A stretch of 64,000 bases of DNA from Hordeum vulgare subsp. vulgare (GCF_904849725.1 NC_058518.1:418941081-419005080); one strand, 5' to 3'; counted from the stretch's first letter, positions 47,301 to 59,268 are shown. The notes: generated by a model from the letters alone, not told the origin. Translations and numbers: made by a program.

Positions 47301-47990
47301 ATACCTGCAAGACTCGCAATTGGGACAATAGTCCAAGTGTGCATACTCCTTCCTAAATAAGACACATCCTTTCTCACATGCATATATATTCCCATAGGGT
47401 ATCTTAAGTACACGAAGTATTTTGTCCGATTGGTACATGTTTGCAGGCATGACATGGCCTTTGGGTAGGAAGCGTCCAAGTAGTGTCATCATCGCGTCGT
47501 AGTATTCTGTTCCCAAGTTGAACTGAGCCTTCAGAGCCATTACTTGTGCAATTGCATCCAGCTGACAAAGCTCAGTGTGCTCATGGAGAGGACGTTTTCA
47601 AGACTCCAACATTTCATAGAAGGCCTTTGCAGATTCCTCCATCTCATCTTCCGAATCCCAAGCATCATCAAAGTCTTGCACCATGTCTTCGATCCCGGCA
47701 CCATGCTCGTCGGTGTGACGACGGATCACCTCAGCTCTGGTGCGTTGTATAGACTCACCATGAAATGTCCACACCGTATAATTAGGCTTAAAACCCCTCC
47801 TCTGCAGGTGTTTAATCATTACAACCTCTGTCGTATTTTTATAGTTGTCGCATCGAGGACAGGGGCAATAGTTTCTTTCCTGGCCATTTGCAAATGCGGC
47901 TTTCACAAATTCCTTGGTTTTTAGGAACCATTCTTTCGTCATCTCTTTCTGACTAGGGTGACCGGCATACATCCACGCACGATCAGTCAT
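44380..47990 (-). pseudogene. CACTA TNP2 transposase, with introns, three stops and one frameshift
   Basis: The reverse frame starts MTDRAWMYAGHPSQ at 47990. The N-terminal transposase-associated domain has CPCPRCDNYK. The Transposase_21-type core runs about 47540-46430 (YDAMMTLLGRFLP, YGNIYACEKGCVLFRKEY, YVSTDGFNPFG, HDLPAYALFSGWCVHGRFPC). It is followed by CFWDLPYFKDLLLPHNIDMM and a DUF4218-like part (MQHLILHQLTEARLGGPVQ, 45840-45660). After an intron with donor near 45437 comes a short exon (about 45390-45250). A last exon from about 45156 carries a DUF4216-like domain and an acidic tail ending DDDDAFIDDDY. Breaks are TGA at 47598, a one-base loss near 46955 in a C/G run, TAG at 46430 (expected Trp) and TAG at 44818 (expected Gln). 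Transposase binds the ends and cuts them in the nucleus; this copy cannot. Confidence 0.9.
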
Positions 47991-48132
47991 CTTCCCTAGC
48001 TACTAAAGACACAAGAAATATATTTATATATAATTTAGCATATATATTCATCAGTTAATCAAGTTCGCCATTTTTATTACGTCCATGCCACCTACACGCT
48101 AATAGGTAAAGATAGGCCCTAATCCCACCCGA

Positions 48133-48338
48133 GTATGTGTAAATTGGGTTCGTTTTCCCATGCTCTGCTCCGGATCCAACGCAAAATTTCGGCAGCACCT
48201 CCCCGCTATTCTCCTGATACACATCTCCGCAATAAACAGAGAGGATGTGTATCCGAAGAACAACAGGGAGGCACTATCGAAATTATGCATCGGATCCGGA
48301 ACAAAGCATATGGGAAAACGAACCCAATCTACACATAC
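48133..48338. repeat. Inverted repeat (hairpin, ~93-95-bp arms) upstream of the transposase
   Basis: The left arm 48133-48225 begins GTATGTGTAAATTGGG. The right arm 48244-48338 is its imperfect reverse complement, ending with CCCAATCTACACATAC. The loop is about 18 bases. It lies 143 bases upstream of the transposase ATG, likely in its 5' UTR or promoter. Confidence 0.85.
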
Positions 48339-48789
48339 TTGGGCTGTCCATGGATAACGTTGAACAATTCGAAAGAATCACGGTTATAAATATAAGCAAA
48401 TGCATTCATATTTATAACTGAAACCCTTTTGAGCGGGAGACGCATACTGGTCACGCATACTGATAAATTAATTTAATTACCTAAATCTAGCAAGTTTCAT
48501 CTGAAAACCGATCCAAAGTAAATGTAGGGGCGAGGAGGAGATGACATTTGTACTGACCCATGAATGCAAGGGCGGAGCTCGTACAACGCACGGGGAGGTC
48601 TTTGCACAGCAGACCTCACAGCGACGAGACAACCATCACATGTAAATCCACCTAATCAACACAAATATGCTAATTATGTCTAATTATGTCATTTTTTAGG
48701 AAAACAATCTAAGAATATAATATCCATGAGCTAACCAAGGTTTTTAGCTTATTATGTCATTTTGGAGGATAATTAGCTAAACAAGCTAA
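48339..48789. other. CACTA promoter-side non-coding region
   Basis: No gene is visible. 48690-48780 resembles 42650-42740 in direct orientation (both hold GAGCTAACCAAGG), so a related repeat flanks the transposase on both sides. Confidence 0.5.
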
Positions 48790-49270
48790 AAAATAAGGAG
48801 GAGAGAAGAGGAGAAGAAGGAGGGTTCCTTCTCCTCCTCCTCCTTCTCCTTCTTCTTCTCTTCTTCTTCTTTTCATTTTTCCTCTTTCTTCTCCTCTTCT
48901 TCTTCTTCTTCTCCTCCTCCTCCTCCTCTTCTCTTCTTCTTCTTCTTCTTCTTCTTCTTCTTCTTCTTCCTCTTATTTCTATTTCTATTTTTCTTTATCC
49001 TTTTCTTCTACTTATTCTTCTTTTTTCTCTTCTTCTCCTTCTTATTTTTTCTTCTTCTTCTCTTCTTCTCTTCTTCTTTTCTTCTTCTACTTCTTTTTTT
49101 TCTCTTCTCCTTCTTATTTTTTTCTTCTCCTCTTCTTCTTCTTCTTCTTCTTCTTCTTCTTCTTCTTCTTCTTCTTCTTCTTCTTCTTCTTCTTCTCTCC
49201 TCCTCCTCCTCCCCCTCCTCATCTTCTTCTTCTCCTCTTCTCCTCCTCCTCCTCTTCTTCTTCTTCTTAC
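48790..49270. repeat. Polypyrimidine tract with (TTC)n microsatellite
   Basis: Almost only C and T on the + strand. A perfect TTC run covers about 49130-49196. The poly-Glu frames on the reverse strand are artefacts of this repeat. Confidence 0.93.
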
Positions 49271-49289
49271 TCCAAAAAACTAAATAAAA

Positions 49290-49580
49290 ACAAGTAAATT
49301 TCCCATGGGGGTGGGGGTATGGGGGCTCACCGGCCGTGTTGGGGCTGCGGGGGCGGTGGGGCGGCGGTGGGACTATGGGGCCGGCATCGGGGGCGGTGAG
49401 GCAACGCCGTCGGGGGGCTGTGGGCACCGGGGCGGCGCCGGCGGGGCTGGCGGCCCCTGGGGTGGCGCCGGGGGCGACGACGCGACAGTGGTGTCGGCGG
49501 TGGGGGTTGGGGGAGAGGAGGGGGGAAGAGTGGCATTTGACAGGATCGGGATGGAGAGAGAATTGGGACGGACGTTAGTA
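49290..49580 (-). promoter_or_regulatory. GC-rich, G-run-rich region near the CACTA right end
   Basis: Very G-rich on the + strand (many GGGG and GGCGGTGGGG words), sharply different from the AT-rich surroundings. It lies on the promoter side of the reverse-strand transposase, so a promoter or 5' UTR role is possible. Open frames on both strands are Pro/Arg or Gly-rich and do not look like real proteins. Confidence 0.4.
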
Positions 49581-49589
49581 GATTCGTCT

Positions 49590-49915
49590 ACTTTGCCGTC
49601 TGCTGGCGGACAACAAATGGTCTATACTCTTTGTTGTGTGCCTCTGGCATCTTTACCGTCTGCTGGCGGACGGCAAAGAAGGGCGTAGTTTGACCTAAGG
49701 TTTCCCCGGCCAGATGAGCATCTTTGCCGTCTGCTGTCCCCTTCTTTGCCGCCTGCGGCAGACGACAAATAATTGACTGATGGCAATGACCTTCTTTGCC
49801 ATCAACCAGTTCTTTGTCGTCTGCTTTGTGGGAGCTGACGACAAAGACACTCTTTACCATCAGCCAGCAGATGGCGAAGATTTGGCAGACGACAAAAAAC
49901 TGATTTCCAGTAGTG
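49590..49915. repeat. CACTA right subterminal repeats and terminus
   Basis: Repeated CTTTGCCGTCTGCTGGCGGAC and related words in both orientations, ending in TGATTTCCAGTAGTG. Confidence 0.85.
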
Positions 49916-49918
49916 TAA

Positions 49919-52900
49919 GGATAATTTTGACCGTTGTCTAGTGATCCATTCCTCGATCACTCTTGTACCCCTTGACAGGCTCATGGAAGGCACACATCAG
50001 GTGCGGTACACATCATGGCATACTATAGAGCCTATGGCTAATGGCATAGGGTACGACCTTCATCCTTTCTCTTTCTTTTGTCGTTGGTCGAGCTTTGAGT
50101 CTTACTCAAATTCACACCTTACAACACAATCAAGAACTCTTTCTTTGACCGATCTATTTGAACTCCTTCAAAAACTTGTCAAGGTATGTTATCCATTGAA
50201 AGTTTTATCAAGCGTCTTGATCTATCTCTATAGATCTTGATGCTTAGTGTTCAAGTAGCTTAATCTAGGTTTTCCTTTGAAAAACTCCTTTCAAACAACC
50301 CTATATGCTTTACAGAAATCTACATCATTTCCGATCAACAATATGTCAACCAAATATACTTATCAGAAATTCTATAGTTCTCCCACTCACTTTCTTGGAA
50401 ATACAAGTTTCTCATAAACTTTGTATACACCCAAACGCTTTGATCATCGCATCAAAGCGTATATTCCAACTCCAAGATGCTTGCTCCAGTCCATAGAAGG
50501 ATTGCTGGAGCTTGCATACTTGTTAGCATCCCTAGGATCGACAAAACCTTCTGGTTGTATCACATACAATCTTTCCTCAAGGAAACCGTCGAGGAAATAA
50601 TGTTTTGACATCCATGTGCAAGATTTCATAATCGAAAAATGTAGCAAATCCTAACATAATTCCAACAGACTTTTAGCATCGCTACGGGTGAGTAAGTCTC
50701 ATCGTAGTCTACTCCTTGAACTTGTCGGAAACCTCTTTGCAACAAGTCGGGCTTTCTAAATGGTGACATTTACCATCATCGTATGTCTTCCTTTTTAAGA
50801 TCCATTTGTACTTAATAGCCTTACGACCATCAATTAGTCCTTACAAAGTCCACACCATGTTTTCATACATGTATCCTATCTCGAATTTTATGACCTCTAG
50901 CCATTTGTCGGATTCTGGGCCCACCATCACTTCTCCATAGCTCATAGGTTCATTGTTGTCCAACAACATGACCTCCAATACAGGATTATCGTACCACTCT
51001 AGAGCAGTACGTGTCCTTGTCGACCTACGAGGTTTGGTAGTAACTTGATCTGAAGCTTCATGATCACCATCATCAGCTTCCATTTCAACTGGTGTAGAGG
51101 CCACAGGAACAATTTCCTGCGCCCTTCTACTCTCTGGTTGAAGTGACGGTTCAAAAACCTCATCAAGTTCCACCATCCTCCCACTCAATTCTTACGAGAG
51201 AAACTCTTTTCTTGAGAAAGGACTCGTTTTCATCAAGAAACACTTTGCTTTCGGATCTGAGATAGGAGGTCCCAACTGACTCCTTTGGGTATCCTATGAA
51301 GATGCAATTATCCGCTTTGGGTTCGAGCTTATCAAGCTGAAGCCTATTGATATAAGCATCACAATACCAAACTTTAAGAAACGACATCTTAGTTTCTCTA
51401 AAGAATAGTTGATGCAGTGTCATCTCAATGAAATTAAATGGTGCCCTATACAAGGTGAATGTGGTTGTATCTAGTGCATAACCCCAAAAACGATAGTGGT
51501 AATTCGATAAGAGACATCATAGCTTGCACTATATCCAATAGGGCACGACTACGACGTTCGGACACACCATCACACTATGGTGTTCCAGGTAGCATGAGTT
51601 GTGAAACAATTTCCACATTGTCTTAAGTGTATACCAAACTCGCAACTTAGATATTCATCTCTACGATCACATCATAGGCATATCATCCTCTTGTCACGAT
51701 GATCTTCAACTTCACTCTGAAATTGCTTGAACTTTTCAATAATTCAAACTCGTGATTCATCAATTAAATACATATGTATCTACTCAAATCATGAGTGAAG
51801 TAAGAACATAACGATATCCATGGCATGCTTTAGCACTCATTGGTCTGCATACATCAAAATGTATTATTTCCAATTAGCCACTTGCTCATTCCATCTCAAT
51901 GGAAAACGATGCCTTCAGTCATCTTGCACATGTGGCATGATTTGCATGTCTCAAGTGATTCAAAATCAACTGAGTCCAAAAGATCCATCTGCATGGAGTT
52001 TCTTCATGCGTTTACACCAATAGGCAGGGTTCACATGTCTCAAACGATTCAAATCTGATTGAGTCCAAAGATCCATTAGCATGGAGCTTTCTTCATGCGT
52101 TTTATACCAATATGACTTAAGCGGCAGTTCCACAAGTAAGTGGTACTATCATTACTACTTTGTATCTTTTGGCATCAATATTATGAACATGTGTATCACC
52201 ACGATCGAGATTCAGTAAACCATTCATATTAGGTGTATGACCATTTAAGGTATTATTCAAGTAAACAGAGTAATTATTATTCTCCTTCAATGAATAACGT
52301 GTCGCAATAAACACGATCCAATCATGTTCATGCTCATCGCAAACACCAAACAAGATTCAGGTCTAACACTAATCCCGAAGGTAGAGGGAGCGTGCGATGG
52401 TGATCACATCAACCTTGCAAACACTTCCAACACACATCGTCACCTCGCCTTTAGCTAGTCTCCATCTATTCCATAGCCTTTATTTTGAGTTACTAACATT
52501 TAGCAACTGAACCAGTATCTAATACTGAGGTGCTACTGGGAGTACTAGTAAAGTACACATCAATAACACATATATCTGATATACTTCTGTTGACGTTGCC
52601 AGCCTTCTTATCTACCAAGTATCTAGGACAGTCCTACCTCAGTGACCATTTCCCTCATCACAGAAGCACTTAGTCTTGGGTTTTGATTCTTGGGTTTCTT
52701 CATTGGAGCAACAACTAACTTGCCATTCTCGAAGTTTCCCTTCTTTCCCTTGCCCTTCTTGAACCCAGTGGTTTTAATAATCATCAACACTTGATGCTCC
52801 TACTTGATATCTACCTTCGCGGTGTCAAACATCGTGAATAGCTCAGGGATCATCTTCTCCATCCCTGGTATGCGATAGTTCATCACGAAGCTCAATAACT

Positions 52901-53413
52901 TGGTGGCAGCAACTTTGGAGAACATGTCAATCACTATCTCATTTGGAAGATCAACTCCCACTCGATTCAAGTGATTGCAACACCCAAACAATCTGAGCAC
53001 ATGCTCAACGATTGAGCTTTTCTCCCTTACTTTGTAGGCAAAGAACCTTGTTGGAGGTCTCATACCTCTCAACACGGACACGAGCCTGAAATCTTGATTT
53101 CAGCTCTTGGAACATCTCATATGTTCCGCGACGTCCAAAACGTCTTGAGCGCCTCAATTCTAAGTCGTAAAGCAAGGCACAGTAAACTATCATGTAGTCA
53201 TCAAAACACGTATGTCAGATGTTTGCAACATCTACAAACAACACTTGGGATAGCACACCGAGTGGTGCATTAAATACATAAGCCTTCTGTGCAGCAATGA
53301 GGACAATCCTCAGTTTACGGACCCAGTCCGCATAATTGCTACTATCATCTTTCAACTTAGCTTTCTCTAGGAACATATCAAAATATAGGGGAGCTACAGT
53401 GCAAGCTAATCAT
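49919..53413 (-). pseudogene. E5 Copia gag-pol remnant
   Basis: The reverse strand carries a decayed polyprotein. RNase H/RT parts are at 49919-50800 (DGFLEERLYVIQPEGFVDPR). The integrase-RT linker is at 50841-51188 (RRSTRTRTALEWYDNPVLEV). Integrase C-terminal parts are at 51163-51453, the protease/integrase junction at 52117-52353, and gag at 52800-53193 (YETSNKVLCLQSK, FGRRGTYEMFQELKSRFQ). The expected gag start near 53413 has lost its ATG. There are many stops and frameshifts throughout. The fragment 31588-31932 is its 3' end beyond the CACTA element. Confidence 0.88.
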
Positions 53414-54676
53414 CTACTACATAATTTGCAAAGACATTTCGACTATGTTCACGATAATGAGTTCAATTAATCATATTATTTAAGAAATCCCACACAAATT
53501 GATATCCCTCTAGTCATTCGAATGGTACATGATCCAAATCGACCAAACCATGCCCGATCATCGTGTGACATGAGGTGGCTTCAATGCTGAACATCTCCAT
53601 GTTGATCATATCTACTATGTGACTAATGTTCGACCTTTCGGTCTCCTGTGTTCTGAGGCCATGTCTGTACATGCTAGGCTCGTCAAGTTTAACCCAAGTG
53701 TTCCGCGTGTGCAAAAATGTCATGCACCCGTTGTATGTGAACAAAGAGTTGACCACACTCAATCATCACATGGTGTCTCAAAACGACGAACTGTAGCAAC
53801 TGTGCACACTCGGGGAGAACACAATTTTATCTTCAAATTTTAGTGAGGGATCACCTTATAATGCTACCGTCGTCCTAAGGAAAACAAGGTGCATAAAAAG
53901 GATTAACATCACATGCAAATCATAAGTGACATGATGTGGCCATGAACTGGTGTTTTTGATCTCCATCTCCAAAGCACCGACATGATCTCCATCGTCACCG
54001 GCACCACACCATGATCTCCATCATTGTGTTGCCATTGAGGTTGTCGCGCCAACCATGCTTGTACTACTATTGCTACCATTTAGCGATAAATTAAAGCATC
54101 ACATAACGCTTAATGAGTGACACATGGGTCATACAAAAATTAAAGGCAACACTATGGCTCCTGTCGGTTGCCGTAACATCAACATGCAAGTCAATATTAA
54201 CTACTAAAACACGATCATCTCATACATTAAATATATATCATCATGTCTTTGGCCATATCACAACACATGCATACCCTGCAAAAACAAGTTAGACGTCATC
54301 TAATTTGTTGTTCCATGTTTTACGTGGCTGCTATGGGTATGTAGTAAGAACGCTTCTTACCTACGCAAAAACCACAATGTTGATATGCAAGTTGCTATTT
54401 AACCTTCTACAAGGACCGCCTTTATTGAATCTGATTCAACTAAAGTAGGAGAGACAGACACCCGCCAGCCATATTTATGCAATAGGTTGCATGTCACTCG
54501 ATGGAACCGGTCTCTCCTACGGGGACGAGTAAGGTTGGTCTGGGCCGCTTCATCCCACAGTACCGATGAACCAAGAAAAGACTAAGGAGGGAAGCAATCT
54601 GAATATCAATGCCCACAAACTCCTTTGTGTTCTACTCGAGATGTCATCTACGCATAGACCTAGTTCATGATGCCAC
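53414..54676 (-). other. E5 leader and primer-binding site
   Basis: Decayed leader, ending with GTTCATGATGCCAC (54663-54676), the primer site with one base changed from E4. No gene is supported. Confidence 0.75.
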
Positions 54677-54965
54677 TGTTGGGGAACATCACATGGGAAA
54701 CAAAACTTTTCCTACGCTCACCATGATCAATCTATGGAGACAAATATCTATGAGAAGGGACAATGCATCTACATACCCTTGTAGATCGCTAAGCAGAAGC
54801 ATATATAGCGCGTTTGATGTAGTCGAACGTCTTCGCGATCCAATCACGATCCGTCCTACGATCTCATCGTGATCCGTCCCGCGATCCCATCACGATCCAT
54901 CCCGATCTAGTGCCAAACGGACGGCACCTCCGCATTTAGCACACGTATAACTCGATGACGATCTC
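54677..54965 (-). repeat. E5 5' LTR, outer part
   Basis: Begins TGTTGGGGAACATC. It matches 21443-21776 apart from substitutions and fewer minisatellite units. E6 is inserted after ATCTC. Confidence 0.88.
54835..54903 (-). repeat. 23-bp minisatellite in E5 5' LTR (3 units)
   Basis: Three 23-base units homologous to the five units at 21599-21713. Confidence 0.85.
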
Positions 54966-56565
54966 TGCTACGGCAACAAAAGTCCTTCCCAAGCAATGGC
55001 GCCAGGAATCCTTCTGCTACCTCTCAAACAACAGTGCCAAAAATTGACACGTTGACGGAGACTTGCTTGCGTTGGTTTTTCCCTTGAAGAGGAAAGGGTG
55101 ATGCAGCACAGGAGCAGTAAGTGTTTCGCTCAGTTTGAGAACCAAGGTATCAATCCAGTAGGAGAATCTCGTCAAGTCCAGAGTACCTGCGCAAACACAT
55201 ACGAGCTTGCACCCAACGCTATAAAGGGGTTGTCAATCCCTTCAAGATTGATTGCAAAGTGAGATCTGAAGACGGAAAGTGCAACGAAGAAAAAGTGTAA
55301 GGCTGAAAATATGGTGTGGAGTAGACCCGGGGGCCATAGTGTTCACTAGAGGCTTCTCTCAAAATAGCAAATATCATGGTGGGTAAACAAATTACTGTCG
55401 AGCAATTGATAGAACCGCGCAAAGTCATGACAATATCTAAGGCAATGATCATACATATAGGCACCACGTCCGAGACAAGTAGACCGATACTTTCTGCATC
55501 TACTACTATTACTCCACACATCGACCGCTATCTAGCATGCATCTAGTGTATTGAGTTCATGACGAACAGAGTAACACCTTAAGCAAGATGACATGATGTA
55601 GAGGGATAATCTCAAACCAATGATGAAAACCCCCATCTTTTTACCCTTGATGGCAACAACATGATGCGTGCCTCACTACCCCTTCTGTCACTGGGTGAGG
55701 TCACCGCACGGTATGAACCCAAAACCAAGCACTTCTCCCATTGCAAGAATCATAGATCTAGTTGGCCAAACAAAACCCACAACTCGAAGAGAATTACAAG
55801 GATATGAAATCATGCATAAGAGAGATCAGAAGAAACTCAAATAAGATTCATAGATAATCTGATCATAAATCCACAATTCATCGGATATCGACAAACACAC
55901 CGCAAAAGAAGATTACATCGGATAGATCTCCATGAAGATCATGGAGAACTTTGTATTGAAGATCCAAGAGAGAGAAGAAGCCATCTAGCTACTAGCTATG
56001 GACCCGTAGGTCTATGGTGAACTACTCACGCATCATCGGAGAGGTCATGGTGTTGATGAAGAAGCCCTCCATGTCCGAATCCCCCCTCCGGCAGGGCACC
56101 AGAAGTGCCCCAGATGGGATCTTGCGGAGACAGAAGCTTGCGGCAGCGGAAAACTACTTTCGATGATCTCCTGATTTTTTCTGGGATTTTCGGGAATATA
56201 TAGGCGCAAAACCTAGGGCAGAGGAGGTCCAAGGGGGGCCACAAGCCTGTGAGACCCGACCTCCTCCCCCTGGCCGGGGCTAGAGGGCTTGTGGGGTCCC
56301 TGGGGACCCCCTGCCTTGGTTCTCAAGTCTCCCGATCTTCTTCTGTTTCGGAAAAAAACTTTTTGGGGATTTTATTCCGTTTGGACTCCGTTTCAAATCT
56401 TCCTCTGAAAAGGCTCAAAAACACGGAAAAAACAGGAACTGGCACTTGGCACTGAGTTAATAAGTTAGTCCCAAAAAAGATATAAAAGGCATATAAAACA
56501 TCCAAAGTTTGACAAGATAATAGCATGAAACCATAAAAAATTATAGATACATTGGAGACGTATCA
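54966..56565 (-). repeat. E6 3' LTR
   Basis: 1600 bp, from TGCTACGGCAAC to GGAGACGTATCA on the + strand. It contains primer-site-like text near its U5 edge (54996-55035). A reverse-strand TATA-like element corresponds to GAATATATAGG near 56193. Confidence 0.92.
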
Positions 56566-59268
56566 AGCATCCCCAAGCTTAACTCCTGCTCGTCCTCGAG
56601 TAGGGAAGTGATAAAGACTGAATTTTTGATGTTGAATGCTACCTAGCATAGTTGTCCTTTGCAACTTCTTTCATGTGATGTGAATGTTCAGGTCCGTAAG
56701 ATTCAAAACAATAGTTTGCTTTTGACATGAAAACAATAATACTTCAAGCAAACTAGCAAGGTAATCATGAACTTTCAAAATAACAAGGCCAAAGAAAGTT
56801 ATCCCTACAAAATCATATAGTCTGGCTATGCTCCATCATCCTCACACAACTAATGTAAATCATGCACAACCCCGGTATTGGCCAAGTAATTGTTTTCGCA
56901 CTCTTACTTTCTCAAACTTTTTATAACTGTCACGCAATACATGAGCGTGAGCCATGAATATAGCACTATAGGTGGAATAGAGTGTGGTGGTGGTTGTGAG
57001 ACAAAAAGGAGGAGATGGTCACATTGACTCGGCATATCAAAGGGCTATGGAGATGCCCATTAATAGATATCAATGTGAATGAGTAGGGATTGCCATACAA
57101 GGGATGCACTAGAGCTATAAGTATGTGAAAGCTCAAAAGGAGAACTAGTGGGTGTGCATCCAACTTGCTTGCTCACGAAGACCTAGGGCAATTTTGAGGA
57201 AGCCCATCATTGGAATATACAAGCCAAGTTATACAATGAAGATTCCCACTAGCATATGGTAGTGACAAAGCAAGAAGCTCTCAATCATGAAGAAGATGGT
57301 GCTATTATGAAGCACAAGTGTGGAAAAAGATAGTAGCATTGTCCCTTCTCTCTTTTTCTCTCTTCTCTTTTTTTATATTATTATTATTATTTTTATTTGG
57401 GCTCTTGGCCTCTTCTCCTTTATTATTATTATTTTGGGCTCTTTGGCCTCTTTTTTATTTCCTCACATGGGACAATGCTCTAATAATGATGATCATCACA
57501 CTTTTATTTAGTCACAGCTCAAAGCTCAAAATGATGATGACTCTATAGGAAATGCCTCCGGCAGTGTATCGGGATGTGCAACGATCTAGCTTGGCGTATG
57601 ACGTTGGAACATCACGCTAGCTATCTTACGATCATGCAATGGCAATATGAGAGTGACGACACAAGTCATGAGACGGAAGGGTGGAAATTGCATGGCAATA
57701 TATCTCAGAATGGCTATGAAAATGCCATAGTAGGTAGGTATGGTGGCTGTTTCGAGGAAGGCATATGGTGGGTTTGTGCACCGGCGAGAATTGCGAGGTA
57801 CTAGAGAGGATAGCAATGGTGGAAGGTGAACGTGCATCTATACCATGGACTCACATTAGTCATGAAGAATTCACATACTTGTTGCGAAAGTTTTTATTAG
57901 TAATCAAAACAAAGTGCTAAACGCATACTCCTAGGGGAAGGGTTGGTAGGTGTTAACCATCGCGCGATCCCGACCTCAACACAAAGGATGACAATCAATA
58001 GATCAATTATGCTCCGACTTCCTAACATAGCGGTTCACCATACGTGCATGCTACCGAAATCACTAACTTTAACAAAGTATTTCTAGATTCACAACACCCT
58101 ACAAACATAGCTCTTAATATTACCAAATCCATGTCTCAAAACTAATTGAGAGGAATCAAAACTTCTCTTTCTACTCAATGCACATGAAGATGGAGGTTTT
58201 TGTATCCTCTTTGGGTACCTATCACCTTTGGGACTTCTTTCATAGCATAAGCCAACTACCAAGTCACGCACCACCGTGCTCTCAAAGATCTAAGTGAAGC
58301 ACATAGAGCAAAATATCTAGCTCAAAAGATATAAGTGAAGCACGATGAGCATTCTAGCAAAATCACGATGAGTGCATGTCTCTCTCTAAAGGTGTGCAGC
58401 AAGGATGATTGTGACACAACAAAAAGAAAAGACTCCTAAGATACAAGACGCTCCAAGCAAAACATATATCATGTGGTGAATAAAAATATAGCTCCAAGTA
58501 ATGTTACCGATGGATTGAAGACGGAAGAGGGGATGCCTTCCCGGGGCATCCCCAAGCTTAGGCGTTTTGGTGTCATTGAATTTGTCTGGGGATGCCTTGG
58601 GCATCCCCAAGCTTGAGCTCTTTCCACTTCTTATCTCTTTGTCCATGAGAACATCACCCAAAACTGGAAAACTTCACAACACAAAACTTAAACAGAAAAC
58701 TCGTGATAACATTAGCACAAGAAAACAAACTACCACCTCTTTAGGTACTATAGCAAACTTAAATTCTATTTATATTGGTGTTGGGTTACTGTATTCTCAC
58801 TTTTCCATGGCTAGTACCCCCCGATACTATCCATAGTTTCATCAAAACAAGCAACCAACTCAACAAAAACAGAATCTATCAAAAATAGACCAGTCTATAG
58901 CAATTTGTATACTTTGTATACTTATGTTACCTAAAAAATTCTGAAAAATTACGACTGCGTGGGAAAAAGGCATATAAACCAGCAAAAAAAAGAATCAACT
59001 CAACAGTTCTTTCTGAATAAAAATGAAAAATTATCTCGTGAGCGAAAAGTTTCTGTCGTTTTCCAGCAGGATCAAACAACCCTCACAAAGACTAATCATA
59101 AAGGTTTTGCTTGGCTCAAACACAAAAAGAAACACAAAAAAACACAATCACAACAGAATTATGATGGTGTGGACGCAACAAAACATAAAGAAAAAGATAA
59201 ATTCATTGGGTTGCCTCCCAACAAGCGCTATTATTTAACGCCCTTAGCTAGGCATAAAAGCGATAGAA
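56566..59268 (-). other. E6 non-coding region where pol would be expected
   Basis: Begins with the polypurine tract (reverse complement AAGCTTGGGGATGCT, 56566-56580). 2.7 kb follows without a protein that resembles RT or integrase. It has T-rich low complexity at 57340-57470 and two GGCATCCCCAAGCTT copies near 58543-58616, each next to an inverted GGGGATGCC or GATGCC. These repeat the polypurine-tract text in non-terminal positions. Short open frames are not supported. Confidence 0.7.

Larger units (their letters stand above)
31933..49915 (-). mobile_element. CACTA (En/Spm-type) DNA transposon, with E3 nested inside
   Basis: The ends are TACTACAGGAATCA (left, C of CACTA changed to T) and TGATTTCCAGTAGTG (right, reverse complement CACTACTGGAAATCA). 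The 3-bp target duplication is TAA (31930-31932 and 49916-49918). Subterminal ACGGCAAAG/CTTTGCCGTC repeats crowd both ends. The transposase (TNP2) lies on the reverse strand at 44380-47990. Without E3 it is about 8.4 kb. It is inserted in the pol region of E5. The damaged left end and the broken transposase make it immobile by itself. The repeat words resemble those of Triticeae CACTA families such as Caspar, but I do not assign a family. Confidence 0.93.

Noticed and set aside
48995..49427. Long poly-Glu frames on the reverse strand
   Set aside because: They are the translation of the TTC/CTT microsatellite, not a protein.
49305..49688. Gly-rich forward frame of 127 aa in the G-rich block
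   Set aside because: Open only because of extreme G content; overlapping frames are equally open on both strands, and subterminal CACTA repeats are included at its end.
57318..57548. Hydrophobic forward frames (MWKKIVALSLLSFSLFSFF type)
   Set aside because: They come from a T-rich low-complexity stretch inside E6's non-coding region; they are antisense to the element and have no supporting signals.
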